This document shows positions 17,725 through 30,350 of a stretch of DNA of 64,000 nucleotides, piece by piece (the stretch's first letter is position 1; the number at the start of each line of letters is the position of its first letter). The notes under the pieces were generated by a model. That model saw only the letters and a program-made list of their open reading frames with translations. It made no database searches and was not told the DNA's origin. The position numbers were made by a program, and so were the translations under genes. Source of the stretch: VAZQ01 sp963758945 (GTDB lineage Bacteria; Pseudomonadota; Alphaproteobacteria; Rhizobiales; Xanthobacteraceae). Where the stretch lies: NCBI GenBank assembly GCA_963758945.1, contig CAVWXY010000006.1:434001-498000 (forward strand), given 5' to 3'.

Positions 17725-18010
17725 ATAGGCGGTCCGTAACCCGATCATGCCTGGGGGTGGGGCGCGGCAGGCGCCCGTTCGGCGGGCCTAAGACGGTGAT
17801 CGAGACTTGATGTCGCAGGGCGTCGAGCCCCGGGCCGGAACGCTCGCCGTTGGGGTACGCTCGCCGTCGTCATTCCGCGGCAACAATGCCGGGGGGCACC
17901 GCTGCGGGATGATCGGCTGCACTGCACCGGGAGGTGAAACCAAGAAGAGCTCCGGACCTCAAGGCGCGGTGTTCTCCTGAGCGGTCAGCCAATCAGGGAG
18001 GGAACAGGTA

Positions 18011-18982
18011 ATGAGACTTCTGAAACTCGTGATCGCCGCAACGGTCTCTTCGGGGGTCGCCGCGGCCGCCCAGGCGCAGCAAGTGTGGGTGATCGCCAGC
18101 AACCCGCAAGGTTCGATCTTCTACTCGGCCAGCGCTGCCATCGGAAAGCTCTTGGACGAGAAGCTCAAGATGCAGGTGCGGGTCCAGCCGATGGGCGGAT
18201 CGAGCACCTACATTCCGCTGCTCGATCGCGGCGAGGTCGATTTCGGCCTGACCAACGTCGACGACACGGTCTCCGCCTACAAGGGGAAGGGCGACTTCAG
18301 GCAGGCGAACTCCAATCTGCGCCTGATCGCGGCGGTGTTTCCGTTGACGCTGGGCGCCATCGTGCCGAACAATTCTCCGATCAAGTCCGTCGCCGACCTG
18401 AAGGGCAAGATCATGCCCTGGGGCTACAACGCCCAGACTACCGGTCGTGTGCTGCAGCAGGCCGTGCTCGCCACCGCCGGCCTCACCATCAGCGACGTGA
18501 AGACGGTGCCGACCCAGAGCCTGTTCTCGGGCGTCGATCTGCTCGGCGAGGGCAAGGTCGATGCGGCGGTCATCGCCGTCGGCACGGCGCAGGTCCAGCG
18601 TGCCAACGTGACGCTCGCTTCGCGCGGGGGCCTGCGCTTTCTCAACATGAGCACGACGCCGGAGGCTCTGGCTGCGATTCGCAAGTTCCTGCCGGCGCGA
18701 CCCGTCACGATCCAGCCGGCGCCCTACGCGGTCGGCATCGTCGCCCCGACGACGATCATGGCGTACAACGTTTTCTTCAGCACGAGTGCGAAAATTCCCG
18801 ACGATGTCGTCTACAACGTCGGCAAGGCCATCCATGCGGGCAAGGACGATTTGCTCAAGGGCCACCCGGTATTCAGGGGTTTCGACCCCAACCACATGAC
18901 CGAGGAGATCGGCGTGCCGTGGCACCCCGGCGCCGTCAAACTCTACCAGGAAATCGGCCAATGGCCGCCGCGGAAGGACTAG
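18011..18982 (+). CDS. TAXI family TRAP transporter solute-binding protein
   Basis: Periplasmic receptor of the TAXI type. Residues 1-22 are a Sec signal ending AAQA-QQ. The mature part has the family's early PQGSIFYSASAAIGKLL and GGSSTYIPLLDRGEVDFGLTN, then a periplasmic-binding-protein fold. GGGAGGGAACAGGTA precedes the ATG. The fused TRAP permease gene follows 94 bases downstream, the standard TAXI arrangement, so both form one transporter. TAXI systems bind small carboxylates or amino acids; the ligand here is unknown but is likely the substrate of the adjacent catabolic genes. Confidence 0.92.
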   Translation: MRLLKLVIAATVSSGVAAAAQAQQVWVIASNPQGSIFYSASAAIGKLLDEKLKMQVRVQPMGGSSTYIPLLDRGEVDFGLTNVDDTVSAYKGKGDFRQANSNLRLIAAVFPLTLGAIVPNNSPIKSVADLKGKIMPWGYNAQTTGRVLQQAVLATAGLTISDVKTVPTQSLFSGVDLLGEGKVDAAVIAVGTAQVQRANVTLASRGGLRFLNMSTTPEALAAIRKFLPARPVTIQPAPYAVGIVAPTTIMAYNVFFSTSAKIPDDVVYNVGKAIHAGKDDLLKGHPVFRGFDPNHMTEEIGVPWHPGAVKLYQEIGQWPPRKD

Positions 18983-19076
18983 ACCCCGCCGACCGTCGGC
19001 GGATCTAGCGAAAGCACCGGCGCGGCGGCTTCCGGGCGGCCGCGCCGCTTTGCCCCAAGCTAACCAAGGCGTAGCC

Positions 19077-21077
19077 ATGCCGACCGATCCCCAAGCCAGC
19101 GCCGCCGACGTGGCGGCGGCCCGGGAGGTCCTCGCCCATGCCGAAGGCGAGTCGATTCGTGCGCCGACCAATGCGGTGCACAAGCTGCTCGTCACCGTGT
19201 TCGGCATGGCGCTGACCGCGGTCTGCCTGGCCTGGGTGGGCGACGTTCCCTATTATTTCGGGGCTGCGTTCTACCAGGAGCAGTTCCTGGCGGTCGTCCT
19301 CGGATTGGCGCTCGCGCTGGCGTACAACGCCGCCGATCTGCACGGCAGGCCGCACGCCAAGTTCTCCCCAATTGACGCCGCGCTCGCCTTCATCGGCCTC
19401 GCCACCGCGCTGTGGATCGCCGTCGGCTGGGGCCGCCTCCTGCAGGATGTGGCCTATCGCACGCCCGAAATCCTGCTCCTGAGCGCGATCATGCTGGTGC
19501 TGGTGCTGGAAGGGCTGCGTCGCTGCACCGGCTGGGGACTGCTCAGCGTGATCATCGGTTTCTTCGTCTATGCGACCGTCGCGCATTTGATGCCCGAGGT
19601 CGTGCGCGGCAGGCCGCAACACCCGGAGGCGCTGCTGGTGTACCTCGCGTTCGACCCCAGCGGCCTTTACGGCATCCCGTTGGTGGTCGGCAGCACCATT
19701 GTCATCATGTTCATCTGGCTCGGCGACCTGCTGGTCCGCTCCGGCGGCGGCGAGTTCTTCAAGGACATCGCCGTCGCCATGATGGGACGCAAGCGCGCCG
19801 GACCCGCCAAGATCTGCGTCGTCGGCTCGGCGCTGTTCGGCACCATCTCGGGGAGCGCGGTCAGCAACGTGGTGTCGGTCGGCGTGTTCACCATCCCGAT
19901 GATGAAGCGCACCGGCTATTCCGCCCGCGACGCCGGCGCGATCGAGGCGGTCGGCTCGACGGGAGGGCAGCTCATGCCTCCGGTCATGGGCGCGGCCGCT
20001 TTCCTGATGGCCGAGTTCATCGAGGTGCCGTATGCCGAGGTCGCGATCGCGGCGACAATTCCCGCGGTGCTCTACTACTTCGGCCTCTATGCCCAGGTCG
20101 ACCTGATCGCCGGCAAGGGCAAATTCGAACGCCTCACGGAGACGATTCCGCGCGTCGTCGAGGTGATGCGCGAGGGCTGGCATCTCCTGATCCCGTTCGC
20201 GGTGCTGCTGTTCACCATGTTCTTCTGGGAGAAGTCGCCGGAAGTTTCGGCCATCAGCTCCGCCCTTGCGATGTTCGTTATCGGCATGGCGCGTGGCTAC
20301 AAGGGTCACAGGCTGGCCGTCGGCGATCTCTTCGGCGCGCTCGCCACGACCGGCCGCAGCACCACCGACCTGTTCATGACGCTCGCAGGCGCCGGCTTCG
20401 TCATCGGGGTGCTCAACGCCACCGGGCTGAGCTTTGCGCTCACGCTGCTGCTGGTGAAGCTCGCCGGCGCAAATCTGTTCCTGCTGCTGGCTGCCGCCGG
20501 CGGCATCGGCATCATCCTCGGCATGGGCATGCCGACGACGGCGGTCTACATCCTGCTGGCGACGCTGATGGCGCCGTCGATCGTGGAGACCGGCGTGAGC
20601 AAGATGGCCGCCCACATGTTCGTCCTCTATTTCGGAATGCTGTCGATGATCACCCCGCCGGTGGCGCTCGCGGCTTACGCCGCGGCCAACATCTCGAAGG
20701 CCGGGGTGATGGAGACGGGATGGGCGGCGTGTCGCATCGGCTGGGTCAAGTTCGTCCTGCCGTTCATGTTCGTGCTGTCGCCGACATTGCTGATGATCGG
20801 GACGCCGGCGGCGATCATCTACGATTCGGTCACTGCCTTCATCGGTGTATACTACGCGACCGTCGGGATCGTCGGCTATTTCCAGCGTGAGGTTGGTCCC
20901 CTGATGCGGGTCGTCATGATCGGCGCCGGCGTCGCCGCGATCTTTCCGGATTCGTCGATCGGCCTGTTCATGCCGGGCGCCGTCAGCGCCGTAGGCGTGC
21001 TGATCGGCGGAGCGGTGCTGGTGGTCGACTATTTCGGCCACCGCCGGGTGACGCCCGCCCGCGTCACGACAAAATAG
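19077..21077 (+). CDS. TRAP transporter fused permease (DctQ-DctM)
   Basis: Membrane component of a TAXI-type TRAP transporter, with small (DctQ-like, residues about 30-170) and large (DctM-like, about 180-600) subunits fused in one chain of 666 residues. The DctM signature regions VGSALFGTISGSAVSNVVSVG, GGQLMPPVMGAAAFLMAEF and GMGMPTTAVYILLATLMAP are clear. ATG 19077 has AAGG upstream and is preferred over TTG 19050. It ends eight bases from the convergent NicX-like gene. Confidence 0.93.
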   Translation: MPTDPQASAADVAAAREVLAHAEGESIRAPTNAVHKLLVTVFGMALTAVCLAWVGDVPYYFGAAFYQEQFLAVVLGLALALAYNAADLHGRPHAKFSPIDAALAFIGLATALWIAVGWGRLLQDVAYRTPEILLLSAIMLVLVLEGLRRCTGWGLLSVIIGFFVYATVAHLMPEVVRGRPQHPEALLVYLAFDPSGLYGIPLVVGSTIVIMFIWLGDLLVRSGGGEFFKDIAVAMMGRKRAGPAKICVVGSALFGTISGSAVSNVVSVGVFTIPMMKRTGYSARDAGAIEAVGSTGGQLMPPVMGAAAFLMAEFIEVPYAEVAIAATIPAVLYYFGLYAQVDLIAGKGKFERLTETIPRVVEVMREGWHLLIPFAVLLFTMFFWEKSPEVSAISSALAMFVIGMARGYKGHRLAVGDLFGALATTGRSTTDLFMTLAGAGFVIGVLNATGLSFALTLLLVKLAGANLFLLLAAAGGIGIILGMGMPTTAVYILLATLMAPSIVETGVSKMAAHMFVLYFGMLSMITPPVALAAYAAANISKAGVMETGWAACRIGWVKFVLPFMFVLSPTLLMIGTPAAIIYDSVTAFIGVYYATVGIVGYFQREVGPLMRVVMIGAGVAAIFPDSSIGLFMPGAVSAVGVLIGGAVLVVDYFGHRRVTPARVTTK

Positions 21078-21085
21078 CGAGGCCG

Positions 21086-22132
21086 TTATCCGAACACGTC
21101 CTGCAGCACACCGTCGCGCACCACCACGGTATCGTCGACCGTGATCGTGGTGCGCATCACCGGGATGTCGAAGTGTCCGGCGGTGTAGCGCCCGGCGAAC
21201 TCGTTGGCGCCGGTCGAGAACAGGAAGTTGCCCGCGACCGCGCGCAGCTCGGTGCCGTTGAAGTCGCGCTGGTCGTACATGGCGAGCGCCTCGTAGCGCG
21301 CCTTCGGGTTCATCCCGAAGCCGACATGCGAGACCGCATAGGCGTCGCGCTCCCCCCACGCCGCGAGATAGGCGCGCATCAGCTCGGCATCGACGCCGCT
21401 GCCGTCGATCCGCGTGACGTAGTCCCGCTCGAGCGCCAGCGTGACGGGGGCCTCCAGATAGCGCTTGAAGGTCAGGTTGACGTCGCCGCGGTCGAGCACG
21501 AGCGTGCCGTTGACGGTGCCGCTCTTGGGAAAGCTCACGACGATACCGCCCGGCCAGTGCGCCAGCGTCCCCGGCTTCTCGGTGAAGCCCCAGATGCCGA
21601 CGGTCGAGGCCCCCGTCATGTCGATGTCGAGGTCGGTGCCGGCGGCGGAAGCGACCGTCATGCGCTTCGATCCGCGCAGCATCCGTACCGCCGCCCGCAC
21701 GCGCGCTTCCAGCGCCGCGTCCGGGCGCATGCGCTCGAGCGCCTCGGGGTGCTCGTTGGAGACGTAGAGGATGCGCGCACCCGCCTTCAGGATGTCCGGG
21801 GTCTCCGGCGCGTGCATCAGGCCCTCGAGCGTGCAATCGACGACGAAACCGGCTTGGCCCAGCGCCGAAACGACCGGCATGAGGCCGCCGATCGCGACGC
21901 TGGCGCCGGTCGAGCGCACGGGCACCGGATGCGGATTACGCGGCGTGGGGAGCACGACGTGGAAGGCGCGCGCGCCGAGCCGCAGCAGGGCGAGCTCGGC
22001 GAGATGCACGTTGAGCTGCCGCGACTGCGTTTCCGACAGGATCGCGGCGCCTTCGCCGGGCTTGACGCCGCATCGCTCGAACGTCTCGCAGAACGCGTCG
22101 ATCCACTTTGCCTCGATCCGGTCGGAGAGCAT
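21086..22132 (-). CDS. NicX-like Fe(II) ring-opening dioxygenase (2,5-dihydroxypyridine 5,6-dioxygenase family)
   Basis: 348 residues, the length of NicX (about 350), the non-heme iron enzyme that opens 2,5-dihydroxypyridine in nicotinate degradation. The similarity I recognise is spread over the protein: EKPGTLAHWPGGIVVSFP, NGTLVLDRGDVNLTFKRY, YAVSHVGFGMNPKARYEALAM and GNFLFSTGANEF followed by GHFDIPV. The putative iron ligands are present at about His269, His320 and Asp322 (NicX: His265, His318, Asp320). ATG 22132 has GGAG 8 bases upstream; ATG 22162 has no ribosome site. Aminopeptidase-fold relatives exist, so exact chemistry is not certain. It is divergent from a MarR regulator gene, as NicR-type regulators accompany nic genes. 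Confidence 0.8.
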   Translation of the reverse strand: MLSDRIEAKWIDAFCETFERCGVKPGEGAAILSETQSRQLNVHLAELALLRLGARAFHVVLPTPRNPHPVPVRSTGASVAIGGLMPVVSALGQAGFVVDCTLEGLMHAPETPDILKAGARILYVSNEHPEALERMRPDAALEARVRAAVRMLRGSKRMTVASAAGTDLDIDMTGASTVGIWGFTEKPGTLAHWPGGIVVSFPKSGTVNGTLVLDRGDVNLTFKRYLEAPVTLALERDYVTRIDGSGVDAELMRAYLAAWGERDAYAVSHVGFGMNPKARYEALAMYDQRDFNGTELRAVAGNFLFSTGANEFAGRYTAGHFDIPVMRTTITVDDTVVVRDGVLQDVFG

Positions 22133-22164
22133 GGCATTCTCCAGTTGCGCCAGCGACACCATGA

Positions 22165-22181
22165 TATATGAAAAAGAATAT
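22165..22181 (-). promoter_or_regulatory. AT-rich operator-like 17-mer, copy 2, in the MarR/NicX-like divergent promoter
   Basis: Read on the minus strand, ATATTCTTTTTCATATA; 16 of 17 bases match the site at 11931-11947. It sits in the 100-base gap between the NicX-like start (22132) and the MarR start (22233), where it can cover both promoters. Such a match by chance is very unlikely in this GC-rich sequence. Inferred binding site of the adjacent MarR protein. Confidence 0.65.
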
Positions 22182-22232
22182 GTCGTCGCCGGTCCCGGTC
22201 ATTTGAACATCGGGTGCGTCCCGGGAGCCGCC

Positions 22233-22733
22233 ATGCCCACGCGTCGCAACGAGGCAGCCTCCGACCGCGCCAGACATGCGGCCGCGCGGGCGTCGCGCCT
22301 CGAAGAATCCGGAAGCTTCGCCGAGACCTATCTCTCCTATCTGCTGGCGCGGGCCAGCCATACCGTCGCGAGCGGATTCCATGCCAAGCTGAAGACCTGG
22401 AAGCTGTCGGTGGCGGAATATCGCGTGCTGCTGTGTCTGTCCGGCGCCGATGGGCTCGGCGTCGGCGATCTCGCCGCCATGGCGATCATGGCGCAGCCGC
22501 GCATGACCAAGCTGCTCGACCGCATGCAGCGGCAGGGTCTCGTCGGCCGCCATGCCGACCGCAACGACCGCCGCCGCGTGCTGATCCACCTCACCGCCTC
22601 GGGACGCGCCCGCGCCGCCCCGGTGCTGCGCGCCGCCAAGGCGCACGAGGCGCGCCTGCTTGCCCCCTTCACCGCCGAGGAGCGCAGCGTCATCAAGCAC
22701 GCGCTCGACCTCCTGATCAACGGCCGGGAGTGA
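22233..22733 (+). CDS. MarR family transcriptional regulator
   Basis: 166-residue winged-helix repressor. The MarR domain spans about residues 35-160, with SVAEYRVLLCLSGADGLGVGDLAAMAIMAQPRMTKLLDRMQRQGLVGRH as the helix-turn-helix and the wing containing DRNDRRRVLIHLT. ATG 22233 lies 6 bases behind GGGAG. Divergent from the NicX-like gene with a shared AT-rich site between them; the same site lies before the hydrolase operon 10 kb away, so this protein probably represses both transcripts until a pathway metabolite binds. Confidence 0.92.
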   Translation: MPTRRNEAASDRARHAAARASRLEESGSFAETYLSYLLARASHTVASGFHAKLKTWKLSVAEYRVLLCLSGADGLGVGDLAAMAIMAQPRMTKLLDRMQRQGLVGRHADRNDRRRVLIHLTASGRARAAPVLRAAKAHEARLLAPFTAEERSVIKHALDLLINGRE

Positions 22734-22927
22734 AGGCGGCGTGGCCCGGCTCCATGCGGGCCGGAGGAACTCCGATGGATATGATCGCTGCGTGATTTAT
22801 TGCCGTCGCGGGCTAGCGATTGAGCATTGGAGGCGAGGCGAATGTTTCTGCGCGGTCGAGCGAGCGGCTGCTCGACCGATGCACGGGGCCGGCGCGCCCG
22901 CCGCGGGCGCCGTCCTCGTTGCCTCCG

Positions 22928-24912
22928 TCAGCGACGCAGCGGCCCTCGTCCGGCCGATCGCATCACCTCTGCCGCGGACAGGACGCCCGCCTGACTGCTG
23001 AGCCCCTCCAACGCGACGGGAAGGCGTTGACGCCAATTGGGATGAGCGTCGGTCGTCCCGGGAAGGTTGACTTGGTCGGTCACTCCGAGGAGATCCTCCA
23101 TCGACAGGATCAGCATGCGAGACGGCGCATCCGCAAGAAATCTGGCCAACGCAGCAAAGTCGATCGGTTCGCCGCCCGGCTGGTTCAATGCGCGTCGCAA
23201 GGCGTCCACCGCGGCACCCCGTTCTTCCTCGGTCTCGCCGGTTTCCATGCCGAGTGCCCGCTTGACCGCCAGATCGTGCTGCTCTCGCCAACCGGCATAA
23301 GTCGGCAGGTCATGCGTTGCAAATGTGACCAAGGCATCCTTTCGGTAGGAGCCGGGAGCGAAAAAATCGCCGCCCGTCGAGCGCTCGAACAGCATGACTT
23401 GGTACGACCATAGACCCCAGTCGGCGAGCGTTTCGCGAAAGTTTTCCGGCACCGTCCCGAGATCCTCGCCGATGACGATGCACTTGTTCGCCACGCTCGA
23501 CAAGACGGTCACTGACAGCAGCGCCTCGAACGGACAGCGAATGTAGACGCCTCGGTCGGCCTGCATGCCGTCGGGAACGAGGAAGAGACGCTTCAATCCG
23601 AGGACGTGATCCAACCGGATCGCGCCGGCGTAATGCATCGAGGCCTGCAGCATGCGACGATAGGGCTCGAACTGTCGGCTTTCGAGCGCCACCGGATTGA
23701 AGGCCGCCAGACCCCATTCCTGGCCGGACCGATTGAGCGCGTCGGGCGGCGCCCCGATTGCCATCCCGGACAGGATGGCATCCTGGTCGCACCAGGCATC
23801 GAAGCCGTCGCGGCGAACCCCTACGGCGACATCGAGATAGAGCCCGATCGCCAGGCCGCGCCGCGCGCGCGCGTGCGACAGCGATCGAGCTGCTCGTGCG
23901 CCAACCACTGCACGTACTCGAAAAAGCCGACGTCCGCCTCCTCGGCGCGTCGAAAACGATCGAGGGCTTCTTCGTCTATCCTGCGCCACGGCGGCGGCCA
24001 TTCCCACCAGGGGCGATCAAATCGCCGACGCAGCAACTCGAAACATGCAAACCGCGCCAACAAGGCACCGCGCGCGCGGCGGAACAGGCCGAAGGCGCGG
24101 CGCCGCCTTGGGCTGCCCGACTGGCGAAAGTTGGCGTGCGCGAGCCTGAGCGCCTCCATCTTGACCAACGCCACGGCGTCGTAGTCGATCATACCGTCGG
24201 TTCGAAACCGTTCGATGCTCGCCTCGAGCCGCGTCGCGCGCAGGCCCGGAAACTCCGGCACGGCCTCCACGTCGATGTACAGCGGATTGAGAAAAAGGCG
24301 GCTGTTCGGGAAATAGGGACTGGGCTCCGACGGTCGATCGTCGAACAAGGCGTGCAGCGGGTTTAATCCGACGCCGGATGCGCCGAGATCGGCCGCCAGG
24401 TCGACCAGCGCGAGCAAATCGGTGAAATCGCCGTGGCCCCAATTACGGTCCGAGCGCACGCCGTAGAGCTGCACGGCGAGCGCCCACATGCGCTCGGGCG
24501 CGGATGTGCCGCCTTGATAGGCGCGGGGAGGGCAGACGATGAGCGAGGCCTCTTCCGTCACGGCCCCTGCCGGCGTCGTTGCCGTCACCAGCAGCCGGAA
24601 TGTGCCCAACGGCAGGGCCTGCGGCAGCGTCAGCAGGGGCGAAATATCGCAACCTTCGGCGATCTTCTGGTGCGAAAATATTTCCCAGCGCAGCGCCAAC
24701 CCATCCGACGCGGCAAGACGAACCACGCGATCGACTGGCGCGCGGACGAGGATCGTCCGCGGCAACATGCGTGGGGTGAAGTCATCATCCCGCGCCATGG
24801 CGCCGAGCAACCTCGAGACGACCTCCGGCTCGGCGGTCCGCAGACGCCCGAGCCCGTCGACATAGTGCGGCTCGATGCCGCAAAGCGCCGCGCGTTCGAC
24901 ATTAAGGTTCAT
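22928..24912 (-). pseudogene. malQ: 4-alpha-glucanotransferase (amylomaltase) gene with one frameshift
   Basis: Two overlapping frames together give one MalQ of about 660 residues. The upstream frame (from ATG 24912) covers the N-terminal domain and NWGHGDFTDLLALVDLAA with NPLHALFDDRPSEPSPYFPNSR. The downstream frame continues LAIGLYLDVAVGVRRDGFD and has the nucleophile Asp in AIRLDHVLGLKRLFLVP and the acid Glu in VIGEDLGTVP. The switch lies in a CG dinucleotide run near 23851-23877 and needs one missing base or one extra CG unit, so a sequencing error or slippage is likely. As read, the protein would end before its active site. Divergent from the glgE operon; it would shorten or reshuffle maltodextrins. 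Confidence 0.85.
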
Positions 24913-24945
24913 CGCGGATCCGCTGTATCGTGACCGATTGCACAC

Positions 24946-24962
24946 CTTGCATGCGATGCAAG
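24946..24962. promoter_or_regulatory. candidate operator: CTTGCAT-GCG-ATGCAAG palindrome
   Basis: A perfect 7-bp inverted repeat with a 3-base spacer in the 167-base gap between malQ and glgE, which point away from each other. Position and symmetry suggest a dimeric repressor or activator site for the glucan/trehalose genes. No matching regulator gene is adjacent, so the protein is unknown. Confidence 0.45.
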
Positions 24963-25079
24963 ACCGTAGCAATTTCCGCAAGCGACAACCGGGCCGGCGA
25001 TGCTTGGTTCCGGCGGCGGAACCAAAGCGGGAGGTATCGGTTCCACCAACGTCCTCCCGGCGTCAAGGGGCCGGACCGG

Positions 25080-27059
25080 ATGACGAGGAATGAGCAGACC
25101 GTGACGGCCAATGTGACTATCTCGCTGGTGGGCGACGTCTCCGGTCGCCGCATCTACATCGAGGACGTCTATCCGCTCGTCGACGCCGGCCGGTTTGCAG
25201 TCAAGCGCATCGTCGGCGAGCCCGTGGACGTGTGGGCGGATATTTTTCGCGATGGCCATGTCGTGCTCGCGGCGGATCTGTTGTGGCGGCCGGAAAGGTC
25301 CGACAAGTGGTCGCGCGTTCCGATGCGGCTGCATGAGAACGACCGCTGGACGGCGAGCTTCATTCCCCGGGCGGTGGGGCGCTATGTCTATGCCGTCGAG
25401 GCCTGGACCGACCTGTTCGCGACTTGGCGCCACGACTTCCTCGCCAAACGGCAAGCCGGTATGGACGTCGGGCTCGAGATCGAGGAGGGCCGCAGACTGC
25501 TGGCCTTCCTGAAACCTCAGGACCCGGCGCAGGCGCGTTTCATCCGCGGCATTCGTCGCATGACCACGCTGGCCGACGATCCGGCCCCGCTCCTCTCGGA
25601 GGAATTGGCGGTGGCCGCCCGTGACGGCGCGCGCGCTGACCTCACGCGCGGCGCCAACTATCCCCTGGTCGCCGACCGGCCCGTCGCGCGAGCCGGCGCC
25701 TGGTACGAAATGATGCCTCGCAGCCAAGGCAGCGTCCCCGGCCGGCACGGGACGTTCGACGACTGCATCGCGCGGCTGCCGGAGATCGCCGCGCTGGGCT
25801 TCGATGTCGTCTATCTTCCCCCGATCCACCCGATCGGGCGCGTCAACCGCAAGGGATGCAACAATTCGCTTACTGCCACGCCCGACGATCCCGGCAGCCC
25901 CTATGCCATCGGCTCGGCAGAAGGCGGGCATGATGCCGTGCATCCCGAACTCGGCACGCTCGAGGATTTCCGGCGGCTGGTGCATGCCTGCGCGGATCAG
26001 GGGATGGAAATCGCGCTCGATTTCGCCATCCAATGCTCGCCGGACCATCCATGGCTCAGCGAGCATCCGGAATGGTTCAAGCGCAGACCGGACGGTTCGA
26101 TTCAATACGCGGAAAACCCGCCGAAGAAGTACGAGGACATCGTCAATCCCGATTTCTACGGCAACGGCAGCGACGAGCTCTGGCGAGCCTTGTGTGACGT
26201 GGTGCTGTTCTGGGTTCGGCAGGGGGTGCGCATTTTTCGCGTCGACAATCCGCACACCAAGCCGTTTCCATTCTGGGAATCGCTGATCCGCCAGGTGCAA
26301 TCGGTCGATCCGAACGTCATTTTCCTGTCCGAGGCGTTCACCCGGCCGAAGGTCATGAAGGCGCTCGCCAAACTCGGCTTCACTCAGTCCTACACGTATT
26401 TCACGTGGCGTACGGGCAAAGAGGAGCTGCAAGCCTATTTGAGCGAGCTCACCCGCTATCCGGAGCGCGAGTATTTTCGGCCCAACTTTTTCGTCAACAC
26501 GCCGGACATCCTGCCGCTCCATCTGCAGAGCGGCGAGCCCTGGATCTTCAAGGCGCGCGTTGCGCTCGCCGCCACGCTGTCGGCGAGCTATGGCATTTAC
26601 AATGGATTCGAACTGCTGGAGCACGAGCCGATCCCGGGCCGGGAGGAGTACCTCAACTCGGAAAAATACGAGCTGAAGGTCCGGGACTGGGACAAGCCTG
26701 GCAACATCAAGAGCTATATCGGGCATCTCAACCAGATCCGGCATGACAATCCTGCTCTGCTTCAGACCGGCGGGCTACGCTTTGCACAGATCGACGACAA
26801 AGACGTGATAGGCTTCGTGAAGGAGTCGGTCGACGGTCACAATGTCGTGGCGGTCGCGGTGGCGTTGGCGAAGGAAGGGCCGCGCGAGTTCTGGTTCCAT
26901 TTCGGCGACATCGAGATCGGTCCGCCCGGGTCGCGCCACAGGGTCAAATCCATCCAAAACCTGATCACGGGCGAGCAGCACATGATCGAGTGGGGCGGCG
27001 TCCGCCTGCGTATCGATCAGCAACAGGATCCTGCCTTGCTCTTCCATTGCTTCGCGTGA
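25080..27059 (+). CDS. glgE: alpha-1,4-glucan:maltose-1-phosphate maltosyltransferase
   Basis: GH13_3 enzyme that transfers maltosyl units from maltose-1-phosphate to the non-reducing end of alpha-1,4-glucan. 659 residues, normal for GlgE. An N-terminal beta domain (GDVSGRRIYIEDVYPLVDAG) is followed by the catalytic barrel with VVYLPPIHPIGRVNRKG, the nucleophile Asp in IFRVDNPHTKPFPFWE and the acid Glu in VIFLSEAFTRPKVM. ATG 25080 follows AAGGGG. First gene of a six-gene operon; the next gene (treS-mak) makes its substrate from trehalose. It starts 168 bases from divergent malQ. Confidence 0.96.
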   Translation: MTRNEQTVTANVTISLVGDVSGRRIYIEDVYPLVDAGRFAVKRIVGEPVDVWADIFRDGHVVLAADLLWRPERSDKWSRVPMRLHENDRWTASFIPRAVGRYVYAVEAWTDLFATWRHDFLAKRQAGMDVGLEIEEGRRLLAFLKPQDPAQARFIRGIRRMTTLADDPAPLLSEELAVAARDGARADLTRGANYPLVADRPVARAGAWYEMMPRSQGSVPGRHGTFDDCIARLPEIAALGFDVVYLPPIHPIGRVNRKGCNNSLTATPDDPGSPYAIGSAEGGHDAVHPELGTLEDFRRLVHACADQGMEIALDFAIQCSPDHPWLSEHPEWFKRRPDGSIQYAENPPKKYEDIVNPDFYGNGSDELWRALCDVVLFWVRQGVRIFRVDNPHTKPFPFWESLIRQVQSVDPNVIFLSEAFTRPKVMKALAKLGFTQSYTYFTWRTGKEELQAYLSELTRYPEREYFRPNFFVNTPDILPLHLQSGEPWIFKARVALAATLSASYGIYNGFELLEHEPIPGREEYLNSEKYELKVRDWDKPGNIKSYIGHLNQIRHDNPALLQTGGLRFAQIDDKDVIGFVKESVDGHNVVAVAVALAKEGPREFWFHFGDIEIGPPGSRHRVKSIQNLITGEQHMIEWGGVRLRIDQQQDPALLFHCFA

Positions 27060-27068
27060 GGTCCTTCC

Positions 27069-30346
<3,278 letters not shown>

Positions 30347-30350
<4 letters not shown>

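Noticed and set aside
17870..17912. Imperfect 12-bp hairpin before the TAXI receptor gene
   Set aside because: Stem depends on two G-T pairs and has a 19-base loop with no T-run; could be chance in GC-rich DNA.
19005..21836. A 943-codon minus-strand open frame rich in Arg, Asp and His
   Set aside because: Antisense to the fused TRAP permease, which has clear family motifs; composition is that of a shadow frame.
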